A DNA stretch of 64,000 bases from Streptomyces sp. NRRL F-5122 (GTDB lineage: Bacteria > Actinomycetota > Actinomycetes > Streptomycetales > Streptomycetaceae), in assembly GCF_001507435.1 (NCBI RefSeq), contig NZ_LMWH01000037.1, forward strand, positions 62,001-126,000, written 5' to 3'. Positions 1-8,421 of this stretch are shown in pieces (the first letter of the stretch is position 1; the number at the start of each line of letters is the position of its first letter). The translations under genes were made by a program, and so were the position numbers. The notes below the pieces were generated by a model. That model was not told the DNA's origin. It worked only from the letters and a program-made list of their open reading frames with translations, and made no database searches.

Positions 1-19
1 GGCCTTCACCATCGGCTGA
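1..19 (+). CDS. C-terminal end of an upstream gene (partial)
   Basis: Reading from base 2 gives Ala-Phe-Thr-Ile-Gly then TGA at 17-19. It runs into a strong hairpin shared with the converging gene on the other strand, which is why I treat it as a gene end. Too short to identify. Confidence 0.35.
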
Positions 20-34
20 CGGCGGCTCGACCAC

Positions 35-66
35 CACCGGGTGCCACGGCCGAGCGGCACCCGGTG
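35..66. terminator. Bidirectional terminator hairpin
   Basis: Perfect 11-bp stem (35-45 pairs with 56-66) with a 10-nt loop, lying between two converging gene ends. No U-tract, as is usual for Streptomyces terminators. Confidence 0.75.
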
Positions 67-73
67 CGCGGGC

Positions 74-1078
74 TCAGGACGCCGTCGGGTCGCCGTGCAG
101 GCGTACCGTGCTCAGGATCTTCAAGATCGTCGCGTCCGGGACCTCGTCCTTCACGCCCGTGGCGCCGTACAGGCTCCATGCGACGAAGTCGCCGGCGGAG
201 TTCTTGAACCCGAACGTGACGGCCTTGCCGTCGGAGGCGCACTTGCCCTTCTGGGGCGTGTTCTTGGACCGGGCCCAGGCGATGCTGCCCTGTATGCCCG
301 CCGCGGTGGTGTAGGGCTTGGCCTTCTTGTCGAAGGTGATGCTCTTCTTGTCCGGCTGCGTGTAACCGCCGTACACCCACCAGGCCACCTGGTTCACCGC
401 CACCTCATCGGTGGACTTGGCCCCGCTCGCGCCCTTGGTCCCGGTCCCGGCAAGCGCCTTGTCGTCGGTCTGCCCGTCCTTGTTGTCGTCGGACGTGCAC
501 CACTTCTCCTTGAGGAACGCCGGCGCGGACATGGTGATCAGCGGCTTTCCCTCGGCCTTGGGATTGTCGTCCTCGAACCCGATCAACAGCCCGGGCGACT
601 TCACGTCCCACTCCGGCGGGACGTCGAAGGCCGTGCCCCACTTGGGGTTGACGACGACTTTCCAGCCCGGGACGGTCGGCTTCTCGCTCTCGCCGCCGCG
701 CGGGTTGTCGGACGCGGACGTCGAAGGCGTCGCGCTCTGGGGGGCACTTGCCGACGGCTTGTCGTCGCCCCCGGCCTTGTCGTCCTTGTCGCCTCCGAGG
801 ACCAGGAAAGCCGTGACGCCCGCGGTGACGACGACGGCCGCCGCCGCCACGATCGCGACGACCTTGGTCCGGTTGCCGCCGCCCCCGCCGCCCGGCGGCT
901 GCGGTGCGCCCACGGGCGTGGGCGGCCCCCATTGCGGCCCGCCGGGCTGCTGGTACGGGTTGGGCTGCTGATAACCCGGCTGCTGATACGGGTTCGGCTG
1001 CTGGTACCCCGGCTGCTGGTAGGGGTTCTGGTTCTGCGGGTTCTGCTCGCCCCCGGGCGGCTGCTGTCCTGGCCACAT
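74..1078 (-). CDS. Membrane-anchored protein with Gln/Pro-rich N-terminus and secreted domain
   Basis: 334 aa from the ATG at 1078. The first ~45 residues are Pro/Gln/Asn/Tyr-rich with a roughly threefold repeat built on NPYQQPGYQQP, followed by a Gly/Pro linker. One membrane segment at about residues 58-80 (Val/Ala-rich, ending LVLGG) comes next, then an acidic Ser/Thr/Asp-rich linker and a ~190-residue domain rich in Trp and Lys. Two Cys in that domain (in KWCTSDD and KGKCAS) could form a disulfide. The layout is that of a cytoplasmic proline-rich tail, one membrane pass and an extracellular globular domain. I do not recognise the C-terminal family with confidence and assign no function. 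A longer reading frame upstream lacks coding character. Confidence 0.8.
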   Translation of the reverse strand: MWPGQQPPGGEQNPQNQNPYQQPGYQQPNPYQQPGYQQPNPYQQPGGPQWGPPTPVGAPQPPGGGGGGNRTKVVAIVAAAAVVVTAGVTAFLVLGGDKDDKAGGDDKPSASAPQSATPSTSASDNPRGGESEKPTVPGWKVVVNPKWGTAFDVPPEWDVKSPGLLIGFEDDNPKAEGKPLITMSAPAFLKEKWCTSDDNKDGQTDDKALAGTGTKGASGAKSTDEVAVNQVAWWVYGGYTQPDKKSITFDKKAKPYTTAAGIQGSIAWARSKNTPQKGKCASDGKAVTFGFKNSAGDFVAWSLYGATGVKDEVPDATILKILSTVRLHGDPTAS

Positions 1079-1304
1079 GGGCCATAACCCTAGTGCCGCC
1101 TGTGACACGTTTCGGTCACTGCCCATCGTCAGACCCGTACCGGAAAAGGGGAGTTGAGCGCATCGACGCACACCGGGAGCCGCGGGGCCCGGGCGGCGGT
1201 CCGCACGGTCGCGCCGGGCGTCCGCCCGCCGCGCCCCGACGGCCGCACGCCGATCCACTTCGAGGCCCGGTACGTGATCGGTCCGGCCCCTGGCCAGAGG
1301 TCGC

Positions 1305-1316
1305 TACCCATGGGTA
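1305..1316. promoter_or_regulatory. 12-bp palindrome upstream of the DUF4442 gene (operator candidate)
   Basis: TACCCATGGGTA is a perfect 12-bp palindrome ending 11 bases before the ATG at 1327. Such TTACCC/GGGTAA half-sites are typical of TetR-like regulators of acyl-CoA metabolism. The position would block transcription or early elongation; the regulator is not identified. Confidence 0.45.
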
Positions 1317-1326
1317 ACATCCAGCC

Positions 1327-1779
1327 ATGAGCGCAGACCAGACGTCGATCGGCGACATGCTCGCCGCCACGGTGCCGATGGCCAGGACCCTCAACCTGGA
1401 GTTCCTGGAGACCACGCCGGAGAAGGCCGTGGTGGCCCTGCCGGACCAGGGCGAGTTCCACAACCACGTCGGTGGACCGCACGCCGGTGCGATGTTCACG
1501 CTGGGCGAGTCGGCGAGCGGCGCGATCGTGCTGGCCGCTTTCGGTGAGCAGCTGTCGCGTGCCGTGCCGCTGGCCGTGAGTGCCGAGATCGCCTACAAGA
1601 AGCTTGCGATGGGCCCCGTCACCGCGACCGCGACGCTCGGCCGCCCCGCCGCCGAGATCGTCGCCGAACTCGACGCCGGCCGGCGCCCCGAGTTCCCCGT
1701 CACCATCACGATCCGACGCGGGGACGGCGCCGTGACCGGCGAGATGACGGTCGTCTGGACCCTGCGCCCCAACAGCTGA
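1327..1779 (+). CDS. DUF4442 / hotdog-fold thioesterase-like protein
   Basis: 150 aa, ATG start. Hotdog-fold pattern: NHVGGPHAGAMFTLGESASG forms the central helix region and GPVTATATLGRP the following strands, the layout of the DUF4442 branch of acyl-CoA thioesterase-like proteins. The presumed substrate is an acyl-CoA or acyl thioester, but the catalytic residue cannot be fixed from sequence alone. It is monocistronic, with a palindrome just upstream and a terminator just downstream. The family call is firm; the substrate is unknown. Confidence 0.85.
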   Translation: MSADQTSIGDMLAATVPMARTLNLEFLETTPEKAVVALPDQGEFHNHVGGPHAGAMFTLGESASGAIVLAAFGEQLSRAVPLAVSAEIAYKKLAMGPVTATATLGRPAAEIVAELDAGRRPEFPVTITIRRGDGAVTGEMTVVWTLRPNS

Positions 1780-1799
1780 CACGACCGCACAGGACACCG

Positions 1800-1841
1800 A
1801 AGGGCCCCGACCGGGGGAGACGACTCCCGGACGGGGCCCTT
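1800..1841. terminator. Terminator after the DUF4442 gene
   Basis: A 10-bp stem (1800-1809 with 1832-1841) encloses a smaller inner pairing. It begins 20 bases after the stop codon. Confidence 0.75.
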
Positions 1842-1982
1842 CTGTGTGACGGCGCAGGACTCCATGACGGGCACCGGCCCGCGCATCCGCCGTCGTACGA
1901 CCGCCCGTTTCTCTTGCGGGCCGGGGCATCCGACCCCGCCCCACCACCCGTTACAGCTTGGTCATGGGTTGAGCCAACCGCC

Positions 1983-3194
1983 ATGACCTGTGGGCGCCAT
2001 GGTGATCTCCGATGCGCCGGATTCCGTGCGTTGTCGACCGATCTCCTCGCGCTTGCGAAAGGCACGACATTGTTCGCTCTCGTCTTCGGAGGGCACCTCG
2101 TGTACGTCCTCCTCGTCGCCCTTGTCTCGGCGTCGGTGCTCGGGGTCGTCACGCTCCTTCTCCGTGACCGGACCGACCGGCCCTGGGCCTATGGGGCCTG
2201 GGCGGCCATGACGACGGCCACCCTGTTCCTGACGCTCTGGCTCAGGCCCGTGGGTACGGGAGCGGTGCGATGCACGATCAGCAAGGATCTGTGGGAGCCC
2301 TTCGGGACGGTCCAGGGCTGGATGAACGTCGCGCTCTTCGTGCCCATCGGCTTCTTCGGGGTGCGTGCGGCCCGGCGGCCGATGCCCCCGCTGCTGCTGT
2401 CCGTCCTGCTGGCCTGCGGGATCGAGACCGCCCAGGCCTGTCTTCCCGTGATCGGCCGCTACTGCGACACGAGCGACCTGGTCACCAATGTCGCGGGCGG
2501 CGCCGTGGGCGTGGGCCTCGGGGTCCTGTCCCTGCGCCTCGCCGGTTCGCCGCTGTCGCCCTGGCCCACTCGCAGCCGATGGTTGCCGGTCGCGACCGGG
2601 GCGGGATTCGCGGCCGTCGCCTGTGTGATGGCGACCGTCGTCGATGTACGGGTCGTTGATCACGCCGAGCCGAGCAGGGAGGCGTCCGCGGAACAGCGGA
2701 CGGTGATCGGGGAGGCGGTCCGCACGGCACTCGGCGACGATTTCAGGGTCGTCAGTGTCTCGGACAACACGCCGTGCGGCGTGGACGGCGTGAACGAAGA
2801 GGTGTGGGCCGAGCTGAAACCCAGCGGTATCGCCTCGCTGAGCTGGCCCGACCGTGACCGGTTCCAGATCGATGTGTCGGTGGGTCCCGAGGCCTCGGAC
2901 GCGACAACCGGGTATCCCATTCCGGGCTCCGCCGGATCCGTGCACGACGAGGCGGCCGCCGAGCAGGCCGCAGGCCGGTACGTGGCCGCGCACTACCCCA
3001 CCGCCGACCGGAAGCGGCCGGTGGTGGAGCGCGCCGACGACGGCGGGGACGGGACCTGGACCGTCACCTACCCCTACCACGACGACCGGATGCCGTCCGT
3101 GACGTCGCTGCGGGCGACCGTCGACTCCGCCGGACGACTCCGCGGCGTCCGTCTGGCCGCTGCCGCCGACAGTGGCCCCGGTGACTGCCGCTGA
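1983..3194 (+). CDS. VanZ-like family membrane protein
   Basis: 403 aa from the ATG at 1983; the start is uncertain (an in-frame ATG at 1914 and a GTG near 2100 are alternatives, and none has a good ribosome site). About five membrane segments occupy the first half. They include the VanZ-like stretch with FVPIGFFGVRAARRP, an acidic residue in CGIETAQACLP and the DTSDLVTNVAGGAVG motif typical of the family. The last ~200 residues form a soluble, probably extracytoplasmic domain with a Cys in NTPCGVDG. VanZ-like proteins are linked to envelope-targeting antibiotic tolerance, but most chromosomal copies have no known role. Confidence 0.8.
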   Translation: MTCGRHGDLRCAGFRALSTDLLALAKGTTLFALVFGGHLVYVLLVALVSASVLGVVTLLLRDRTDRPWAYGAWAAMTTATLFLTLWLRPVGTGAVRCTISKDLWEPFGTVQGWMNVALFVPIGFFGVRAARRPMPPLLLSVLLACGIETAQACLPVIGRYCDTSDLVTNVAGGAVGVGLGVLSLRLAGSPLSPWPTRSRWLPVATGAGFAAVACVMATVVDVRVVDHAEPSREASAEQRTVIGEAVRTALGDDFRVVSVSDNTPCGVDGVNEEVWAELKPSGIASLSWPDRDRFQIDVSVGPEASDATTGYPIPGSAGSVHDEAAAEQAAGRYVAAHYPTADRKRPVVERADDGGDGTWTVTYPYHDDRMPSVTSLRATVDSAGRLRGVRLAAAADSGPGDCR

Positions 3195-3335
3195 CGGCAT
3201 CGCCGAACAGGCTCCACGGCGGGCGGCCCCGGTCCTCGGCATCGGCTGGGCCGACGACCGGGGGTGGTGCGGGGCGACGTCCGTCGCCGCGCCGCGGCGG
3301 TGGCCGGTCCCGGGAAGCGCGGTGATCAGGACACG

Positions 3336-3361
3336 GCGCCCGGCGGGGCCGCGCCGGGCGC
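3336..3361. terminator. Terminator between converging genes
   Basis: Perfect 10-bp stem (3336-3345 with 3352-3361) and a 6-nt loop, placed between the VanZ-like gene end and the GNAT gene end. Confidence 0.7.
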
Positions 3362-3369
3362 GCCCGGGC

Positions 3370-3840
3370 TCACTGACCGGGGAAGGTGAGCCGCAGCACG
3401 ATCTCGTCGTCGTCGAGCTCACCCGTGGGTACGAACCCGAACTTCTGATAGAAGGGCCATGGCTCGCCGTCGCCGGGCTCGTAGCTGGTCAGCAACTCGG
3501 TGGCGCCGTCCTCGCGCACCAGGGTGATGACCTGGGCGAGCGCTTCCCGGCCGATTCCCTGTCCCTGGTACCGCTTGTCGATGAGCAGACGCCACAGGAA
3601 GTGCCGCCCCGCGTACGGACCGGTCGGCGGCTTCCACGACAGCATCACGAAGCCGACCGGCTCGTCGCCGCGGTACACGGCGCGGTACCAGGGCCTGGCC
3701 TCCGGGTCCTTGGCCGCCTGTTTGAGCGACTTGGACACGGAGGCGACGAACTGCTTCTGGTCGTGCCGCACGTGAAGGTCGCGAACGGCTTCCCGGTTGT
3801 CGTCGGTGATCTCCCGTAGGTGCACGCCTGGGGAACTCAT
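3370..3840 (-). CDS. GNAT family N-acetyltransferase
   Basis: 156 aa, ATG at 3840 preceded by a clear GAGGAG ribosome site. GNAT fold: an N-terminal Asp/Arg-rich helix, strand VGFVMLSW, and the acetyl-CoA-binding loop YQGQGIGREAL at about residues 98-108, then PFYQKFGF near the end. The sequence resembles the polyamine acetyltransferase branch (DKRYQGQGIG and the following helix), but the substrate cannot be fixed. It converges on the VanZ-like gene and starts a transcript of its own. Confidence 0.85.
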   Translation of the reverse strand: MSSPGVHLREITDDNREAVRDLHVRHDQKQFVASVSKSLKQAAKDPEARPWYRAVYRGDEPVGFVMLSWKPPTGPYAGRHFLWRLLIDKRYQGQGIGREALAQVITLVREDGATELLTSYEPGDGEPWPFYQKFGFVPTGELDDDEIVLRLTFPGQ

Positions 3841-4170
3841 GCCACTCCTCTTCCGCAGCCGGCAGCTGCGCCGTCCGGGCCTGTGGGAGGAGCCGCCACC
3901 GGGCGGCAGTCCCGTCCGTCCGGGCTGCCGAGTACCCGATTCAGGAAGTTTTCGCAGCGTATGCGACCCAGGCGATCCGGAGCGTGACTGGCGCGCCGGG
4001 GCGTGATCGGGCGCCGGGCGCCGGCACCGACCGTGCGCCCCGGATCCCCGTGAGCGAGGGCGTGCGCAAAGGGGGCGAGCAGGTAGGCTTCCCGGGGTAC
4101 GTCCGAGGGGGAAGCGCGCCGCCGTCACACACGACACGGATCGCGCAGAGTGGAACGGGAGGAGCCGGCG

Positions 4171-4821
4171 TTGCACGTCCAGGAATGGCTCGACACGGTG
4201 CCCGCGGTCGCGGTCTACGCCGTGGTGGCCCTGGTCATCGGCGTGGAGAGCCTCGGTATTCCGCTGCCCGGCGAGATCGTCCTGGTGTCGGCCGCGCTGC
4301 TGTCCTCCCAGCACTCCGGCATCAACCCCGTTGTTCTGGGCGCCTGCGCCAGCCTGGGCGCCGTGGTGGGCGACTCCATCGGCTACGCCATCGGGCGCAA
4401 GGGGGGCCGGCCGCTGCTCGCCTGGCTCGCCAAGCGGTTCCCCAAGCACTTCAGCGAGGGTCACGTCGCCACCGCCGAGCGCTCCTTCGAGAAGTGGGGC
4501 ATGTGGGCGGTGTTCTTCGGCCGCTTCATCGCCCTGCTGCGGATCTTCGCCGGACCGCTCGCCGGTGTGCTGCGGATGCCGTACTGGAAGTTCCTGACCG
4601 CGAACCTGCTGGGCGGAGTGGTCTGGGCCGGCGGCACCACCGCGGTCATCTACTACGTCGGCGTCGTCGCCGAGTCCTGGCTGAAGAAGTTCTCCTGGCT
4701 GGGTCTTGTGGCGGCGGTGGTCATCGGGGTCGCCTCGATGCTCGTCGTGAGGCGCAAGGCGAAGAAGGCGACGCAGGAGAAGGAGGCGGCCGAGCGGGAG
4801 ACCGTCCCGGCCGCCGAGTGA
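4171..4821 (+). CDS. DedA family membrane protein
   Basis: 216 aa from a TTG at 4171; I chose it because GGGAGGAG lies 6 bases upstream (4157-4164), whereas the in-frame GTG at 4150 has no such site. The DedA/SNARE-associated pattern is clear: ESLGIPLPGEIVLVSAALL, GDSIGYAIGRKGG, then FFGRFIALLRIFAGPLAGVLRM, with about four to five membrane segments and a Lys/Glu-rich cytoplasmic tail. DedA proteins act in membrane lipid scrambling (undecaprenyl phosphate or phospholipid recycling) and need the conserved acidic and Arg residues seen here. Its stop is one base from that of the converging gene. Confidence 0.9.
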   Translation: MHVQEWLDTVPAVAVYAVVALVIGVESLGIPLPGEIVLVSAALLSSQHSGINPVVLGACASLGAVVGDSIGYAIGRKGGRPLLAWLAKRFPKHFSEGHVATAERSFEKWGMWAVFFGRFIALLRIFAGPLAGVLRMPYWKFLTANLLGGVVWAGGTTAVIYYVGVVAESWLKKFSWLGLVAAVVIGVASMLVVRRKAKKATQEKEAAERETVPAAE

Positions 4822-4822
4822 G

Positions 4823-5356
4823 TCAGGGCTTCTCGTGCACCTCTCGGTGTGCCCTCGCCAGGTCCGCGTACATCGTTCCGTTCAGGGTGATCACCTCGCG
4901 CTCCTCGGCGGTCAGCTCACGCTTGACCTTCGCGGGCACGCCCGCCACGAGTGAACCCGGGGGCACACGCATGCCCTGTGGCACCAGCGCCTGAGCGGCG
5001 ACCAGGGATCCCGCGCCGATCACCGCGCCGTTGAGGACCGTCGCGCCCATGCCGATCAGGCAGTCGTCCTCGACGGTGGCGCCGTGCACCACGGCGTTGT
5101 GCCCGACGGAGACACGCTCGCCGACGGAGACCGGGAAACCGGGGTCGGCGTGGAGCGTGCAGTTGTCCTGCACATTGCTGTTCGCACCGACGGTGATCCC
5201 TTCGACGTCGCCGCGCAGGACCGCGCCGTACCAGACGCTCGCGCCCGCGCGCAGCGTCACGTCCCCGATCACCGAGGACGTGGGCGACACGAACGCCTCC
5301 CGGTCCACCTGGGGATCCCTGCCGCCGATGCCCGCTATCAGCGCCCTGTGCGTCAT
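4823..5356 (-). CDS. Gamma-class carbonic anhydrase-like protein
   Basis: 177 aa, ATG at 5356 with GGAGGAG upstream. Left-handed beta-helix built of hexapeptide repeats. The three zinc-ligand histidines of the gamma carbonic anhydrase family are at His69, His86 and His91, and the conserved Arg48/Asp50 and Gln63/Asp64 positions are kept. The family hydrates CO2 to bicarbonate, but many bacterial members (PaaY/YrdA branch) act as thioesterases or have no measured activity. It converges tail-to-tail with DedA. Confidence 0.88.
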   Translation of the reverse strand: MTHRALIAGIGGRDPQVDREAFVSPTSSVIGDVTLRAGASVWYGAVLRGDVEGITVGANSNVQDNCTLHADPGFPVSVGERVSVGHNAVVHGATVEDDCLIGMGATVLNGAVIGAGSLVAAQALVPQGMRVPPGSLVAGVPAKVKRELTAEEREVITLNGTMYADLARAHREVHEKP

Positions 5357-5461
5357 TGCCTCTCCTCCTGGTCGGTCCACCGGCACCGTACGCCATCGGT
5401 AGGGCGAAGATCACAGCCGTCCTGACGCATCGGCGTACCCGGCGCTGAGTACCGTGTGCGG

Positions 5462-6226
5462 GTGCCCAGGAGCAAGAACACGTTCTCGTCATGGCGTCAC
5501 GGTCTCGTGCAGCGGGCCGTGCACGCGGGCTGGGCCTGGGTGCAGCGCACGGGCTCCGTGACCGCCGAGCGCCCGGGCCGCTTTCGCTTCGGCGCGATGG
5601 GAACGAGTACCAGGCTGGCCTTCCCGCTCGGTACCGTCTTCGGCGAACCCTGGATCCATCTCGGTTCCCACTGCATCATCGGCGAGCAGGTCACGCTGAC
5701 CGCCGGGCTGATGCCGGACCTCGACCTCGGCCCCGAGCCGATCCTGCGCATCGGTGACGGCGTCGTCCTCGGCCGGGGCAGCCACGTCATCGCCGACACC
5801 TCGGTCACCATCGGCAGCGACTGCTACTTCGGGCCGTACGTCTACGTGACCTCCACGAACCACTCCTACGACGACCCGCATCAGCCCATCGGCAAGCAGT
5901 GGCCGCGCATGGAGCCGGTGGAGATCGGCCCGGGGTGCTGGATCGGCACGGGCGCCGTGATTCTTCCCGGCGCACGGATCGGGCGGAACGTGGTGGTGGC
6001 GGCCGGGGCGGTCGTACGTGGTGATGTGCCGGACCATGTCGTGGTGGCCGGGGCTCCGGCGCGGGTCGTGCGGCGCTGGACCCCGGACACCGGATGGCAG
6101 CCGCCGCTCAGGACACCCGCTCCGGTGCCGATCCCGGACGGTGTCACGCCGGAGCAGCTGCTGGCGCTCTCGGAGCTCGACGAGGGCGATGTCGCCCGGC
6201 TCGCGGAGCTGGACGCCGAGGCCTGA
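5462..6226 (+). CDS. Hexapeptide-repeat (left-handed beta-helix) acyltransferase
   Basis: 254 aa from a GTG at 5462 (GTG at 5456 is also possible). An N-terminal ~45-residue basic and aromatic segment is followed by hexapeptide repeats from about residue 60 to 200. A catalytic-type His lies in TSTNHSYDDPHQP, and GCWIGTGAVILPGARIG is typical of the WbbJ/LacA acetyltransferase fold. The substrate is unknown; sugar or cell-surface O-acetylation is common for the family. Its stop abuts that of the converging EamA transporter gene. Confidence 0.83.
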   Translation: MPRSKNTFSSWRHGLVQRAVHAGWAWVQRTGSVTAERPGRFRFGAMGTSTRLAFPLGTVFGEPWIHLGSHCIIGEQVTLTAGLMPDLDLGPEPILRIGDGVVLGRGSHVIADTSVTIGSDCYFGPYVYVTSTNHSYDDPHQPIGKQWPRMEPVEIGPGCWIGTGAVILPGARIGRNVVVAAGAVVRGDVPDHVVVAGAPARVVRRWTPDTGWQPPLRTPAPVPIPDGVTPEQLLALSELDEGDVARLAELDAEA

Positions 6227-6227
6227 C

Positions 6228-7085
6228 TCAGCCGGTGGCCAGCAGCACCGAGCCCACCAGGGCGAGGCCCGCGCCCGCCGCCTGTACCGGGCGCAATCGT
6301 TCGCTGAGGAAGCCCCGCGCGGCGAGCGCCGTGACGACGGGGTAGAGCGAGGCGAGCACGGCGGCCACCGTGACCGGACCGTGCTGGGCGGCGAGGGCGT
6401 ACGTGCCGTTGGCGGCGACGTCGGCGAGTCCGACGAAGGCGAGGGCGGGGACGGAACGCCAGGGGAGGCCTTCGTCCGGGAGGGCCGCGGCGCCCCTGCG
6501 CATGCCGATGTACAGGGCGGCACCGCCTGTGACGACGTTCGCGAGGCGCTGCACGAACAGGGCCAGGAACAACCCGGTCACCGTGGTCGACGCCTCGGCG
6601 ATCAGCGCGAACACCGTACCGAAGCCGAGCGCCGCGACCAGGGTGAGCAGGATGGCCTGCCGTTGCACCGGCGCGCCTCTGAGCTGCGGTCCGCCCGCGA
6701 GGACCACGCCGAGCACGGCGACGGCGATCCCGGCGGCCTGGAGCAGCCCGGGGCGTTCGCCGAGGACGAGCCCGACCCCGATGGGCACGGCCACGCTCAA
6801 GGTGGCGAGCGGTGAGACGACACCCATCGGGCCGAGGGCGAGCGCCTGGTAGAAGGAGAGCAGAGCGACGGGCCCGACCAGGCCGGCCGCGAGCGCGAAC
6901 CACAGCCGCGGTCCCGCCTCGCTCCACCCGCCCGTGGCCACCACGAGCGCGCCGAGGACCGCCGCCGCGATGGTCTGCGACACCACCACCACCGTCAACG
7001 CGGGCATCCGCCGGGTCAGCAGCCCGCCGCCGAAGTCGGCCAGCCCCCACAGGAGGCTGGTGGCCAGGGCGAACAGTGCTGTCAT
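6228..7085 (-). CDS. EamA/DMT family transporter
   Basis: 285 aa, ATG at 7085 with a GAGGCGG site. Two EamA repeats of about five membrane segments each, starting FALATSLLWGLADFGGG and ending with ASLYPVVTALAARGFLSE. DMT proteins export amino acids, nucleosides or drugs. The gene diverges from the XRE-cupin regulator with a 60-bp gap, the usual arrangement for a regulator and its exporter target. Confidence 0.88.
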   Translation of the reverse strand: MTALFALATSLLWGLADFGGGLLTRRMPALTVVVVSQTIAAAVLGALVVATGGWSEAGPRLWFALAAGLVGPVALLSFYQALALGPMGVVSPLATLSVAVPIGVGLVLGERPGLLQAAGIAVAVLGVVLAGGPQLRGAPVQRQAILLTLVAALGFGTVFALIAEASTTVTGLFLALFVQRLANVVTGGAALYIGMRRGAAALPDEGLPWRSVPALAFVGLADVAANGTYALAAQHGPVTVAAVLASLYPVVTALAARGFLSERLRPVQAAGAGLALVGSVLLATG

Positions 7086-7145
7086 GGGCCGCCTCGCAGT
7101 ACAGTGCAGTGAACGATCAGGTGCACCACACCATAGTTCATTCTG

Positions 7146-7751
7146 ATGGACTCTGTCATACACAATATTGGACGGAATGTGTCGGATCTCGACCTGCTGA
7201 CCCAGTCCCTGGCGCGCAACGTCAAGCGCTGGCGGACCGAGCGGGGCTTCACCCTGGAGACGCTCGCCGCCCGCGCCGGAGTCAGCCGCGGCATGCTCAT
7301 CCAGATCGAGCAGGCCCGCACCAACCCGAGCATCGGCACGGTGGTCAAGATCGCCGACGCGCTCGGCGTGAGCATCACCACCCTGCTCGACTACGAGCAG
7401 GGCCCCAAGGTCCGTATCGTGCCCGCCGACCAGGCCGTGCGGCTGTGGCGCACCGACGCGGGCAGCTACAACCGACTCCTCGCCGGGACAGAGGCCCCCG
7501 GACCGCTGGAGATGTGGGACTGGCGGCTGATGCCGGGCGACAGCAGCGCCTCCGATCCGCACCCCTCGGGGACGGTGGAACTCGTCCACGTCACCACCGG
7601 CGAACTGACCCTCACCGTGGACGGCGTCGCGCACCTCGTCCCGACCGGTGCGAGCGCCTCCTTCGAGGCGGACACCCCGCACACCTACGGCAACGACGGC
7701 GACGTGCCGATGGAGATGGTCATGTCGATCTCGGTGCCGCCCGTGCGCTGA
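7146..7751 (+). CDS. XRE family regulator with C-terminal cupin domain
   Basis: 201 aa. Helix-turn-helix at about residues 20-72 (FTLETLAARAGVSRGMLIQI) and a cupin fold at about 105-198 with VELVHVTTGELTLTVDG. This SutR/PuuR-like group senses small molecules through the cupin. It diverges from the EamA exporter, and the 60-bp gap carries widely spaced TGAAC/GTTCA half-sites (from 7109 to 7140). It probably controls itself and the exporter. Confidence 0.88.
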   Translation: MDSVIHNIGRNVSDLDLLTQSLARNVKRWRTERGFTLETLAARAGVSRGMLIQIEQARTNPSIGTVVKIADALGVSITTLLDYEQGPKVRIVPADQAVRLWRTDAGSYNRLLAGTEAPGPLEMWDWRLMPGDSSASDPHPSGTVELVHVTTGELTLTVDGVAHLVPTGASASFEADTPHTYGNDGDVPMEMVMSISVPPVR

Positions 7752-7794
7752 GACGCCCCGCCGGTGGCCCGCCCGCGGCTGTTAGCGTGCGGTC

Positions 7795-8349
7795 ATGCGC
7801 GCACCCATCGGAGACTTCGACCAGGCCACGCCAGCCCCCGACTGCCTCGACGAGCTGACCGCTCCGGTGGCGGACGCCGTACGGGCCTGGCGCGGCGCCG
7901 TGCCGGCCGACCGGATCGTCTACGTCGACACCGAGCCGGACTGGGCCGACACCGCGGTCTTCCTGGAGCACTACGGCAAGGACCTCCTCGACCGGTCCGC
8001 CAACTGCGTGGTCGTCGCGGCCAAGCGCGGTGGCGAGACGACGCTGGCCGCCTGTGTGGTCCTCTCCGCCACCCGGGTCGACGTGAACGGCGTGGTCCGC
8101 CGTCAACTGGGCGCCCGCAAGGCGTCCTTCGCGGCGATGGACGTGGCGACCGGGGAGACGGGGATGGAGTACGGCGGCATCACTCCGATCGGACTGCCCG
8201 CCGACTGGCCGGTGCTGGTGGACTCGGCGGTCGTCGACCTGCCGTATGTGCTGGTCGGCAGCGGCCGGCGCCGGGGCAAGCTGCTGGTGCCGGGGAAGGC
8301 GTTCGCGGAACTGCCGAACGCGGTGGTGCTTGAGGGCCTGGGGGCCTGA
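7795..8349 (+). CDS. YbaK/EbsC family (aminoacyl-tRNA deacylase-like) protein
   Basis: 184 aa. The YbaK fold is shown by CVVVAAKRGGETTLAACVVL, RKASFAAMDVATGETGMEYG and GGITPIGLPADWPVLVDSAV, with the closing VLVGSGRRRGKLLVPG segment. Family members hydrolyse mischarged tRNA (for example Cys-tRNAPro or Ala-tRNAPro) in trans. Monocistronic, downstream of the XRE-cupin gene. Confidence 0.85.
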   Translation: MRAPIGDFDQATPAPDCLDELTAPVADAVRAWRGAVPADRIVYVDTEPDWADTAVFLEHYGKDLLDRSANCVVVAAKRGGETTLAACVVLSATRVDVNGVVRRQLGARKASFAAMDVATGETGMEYGGITPIGLPADWPVLVDSAVVDLPYVLVGSGRRRGKLLVPGKAFAELPNAVVLEGLGA

Positions 8350-8421
8350 CCGCCGCGCGGATCGGGGCGTGCGCAGGGACGGCCGAGCGGCCGGGCGCGG
8401 TCGGCGCCGGGAGCCGGCCCG

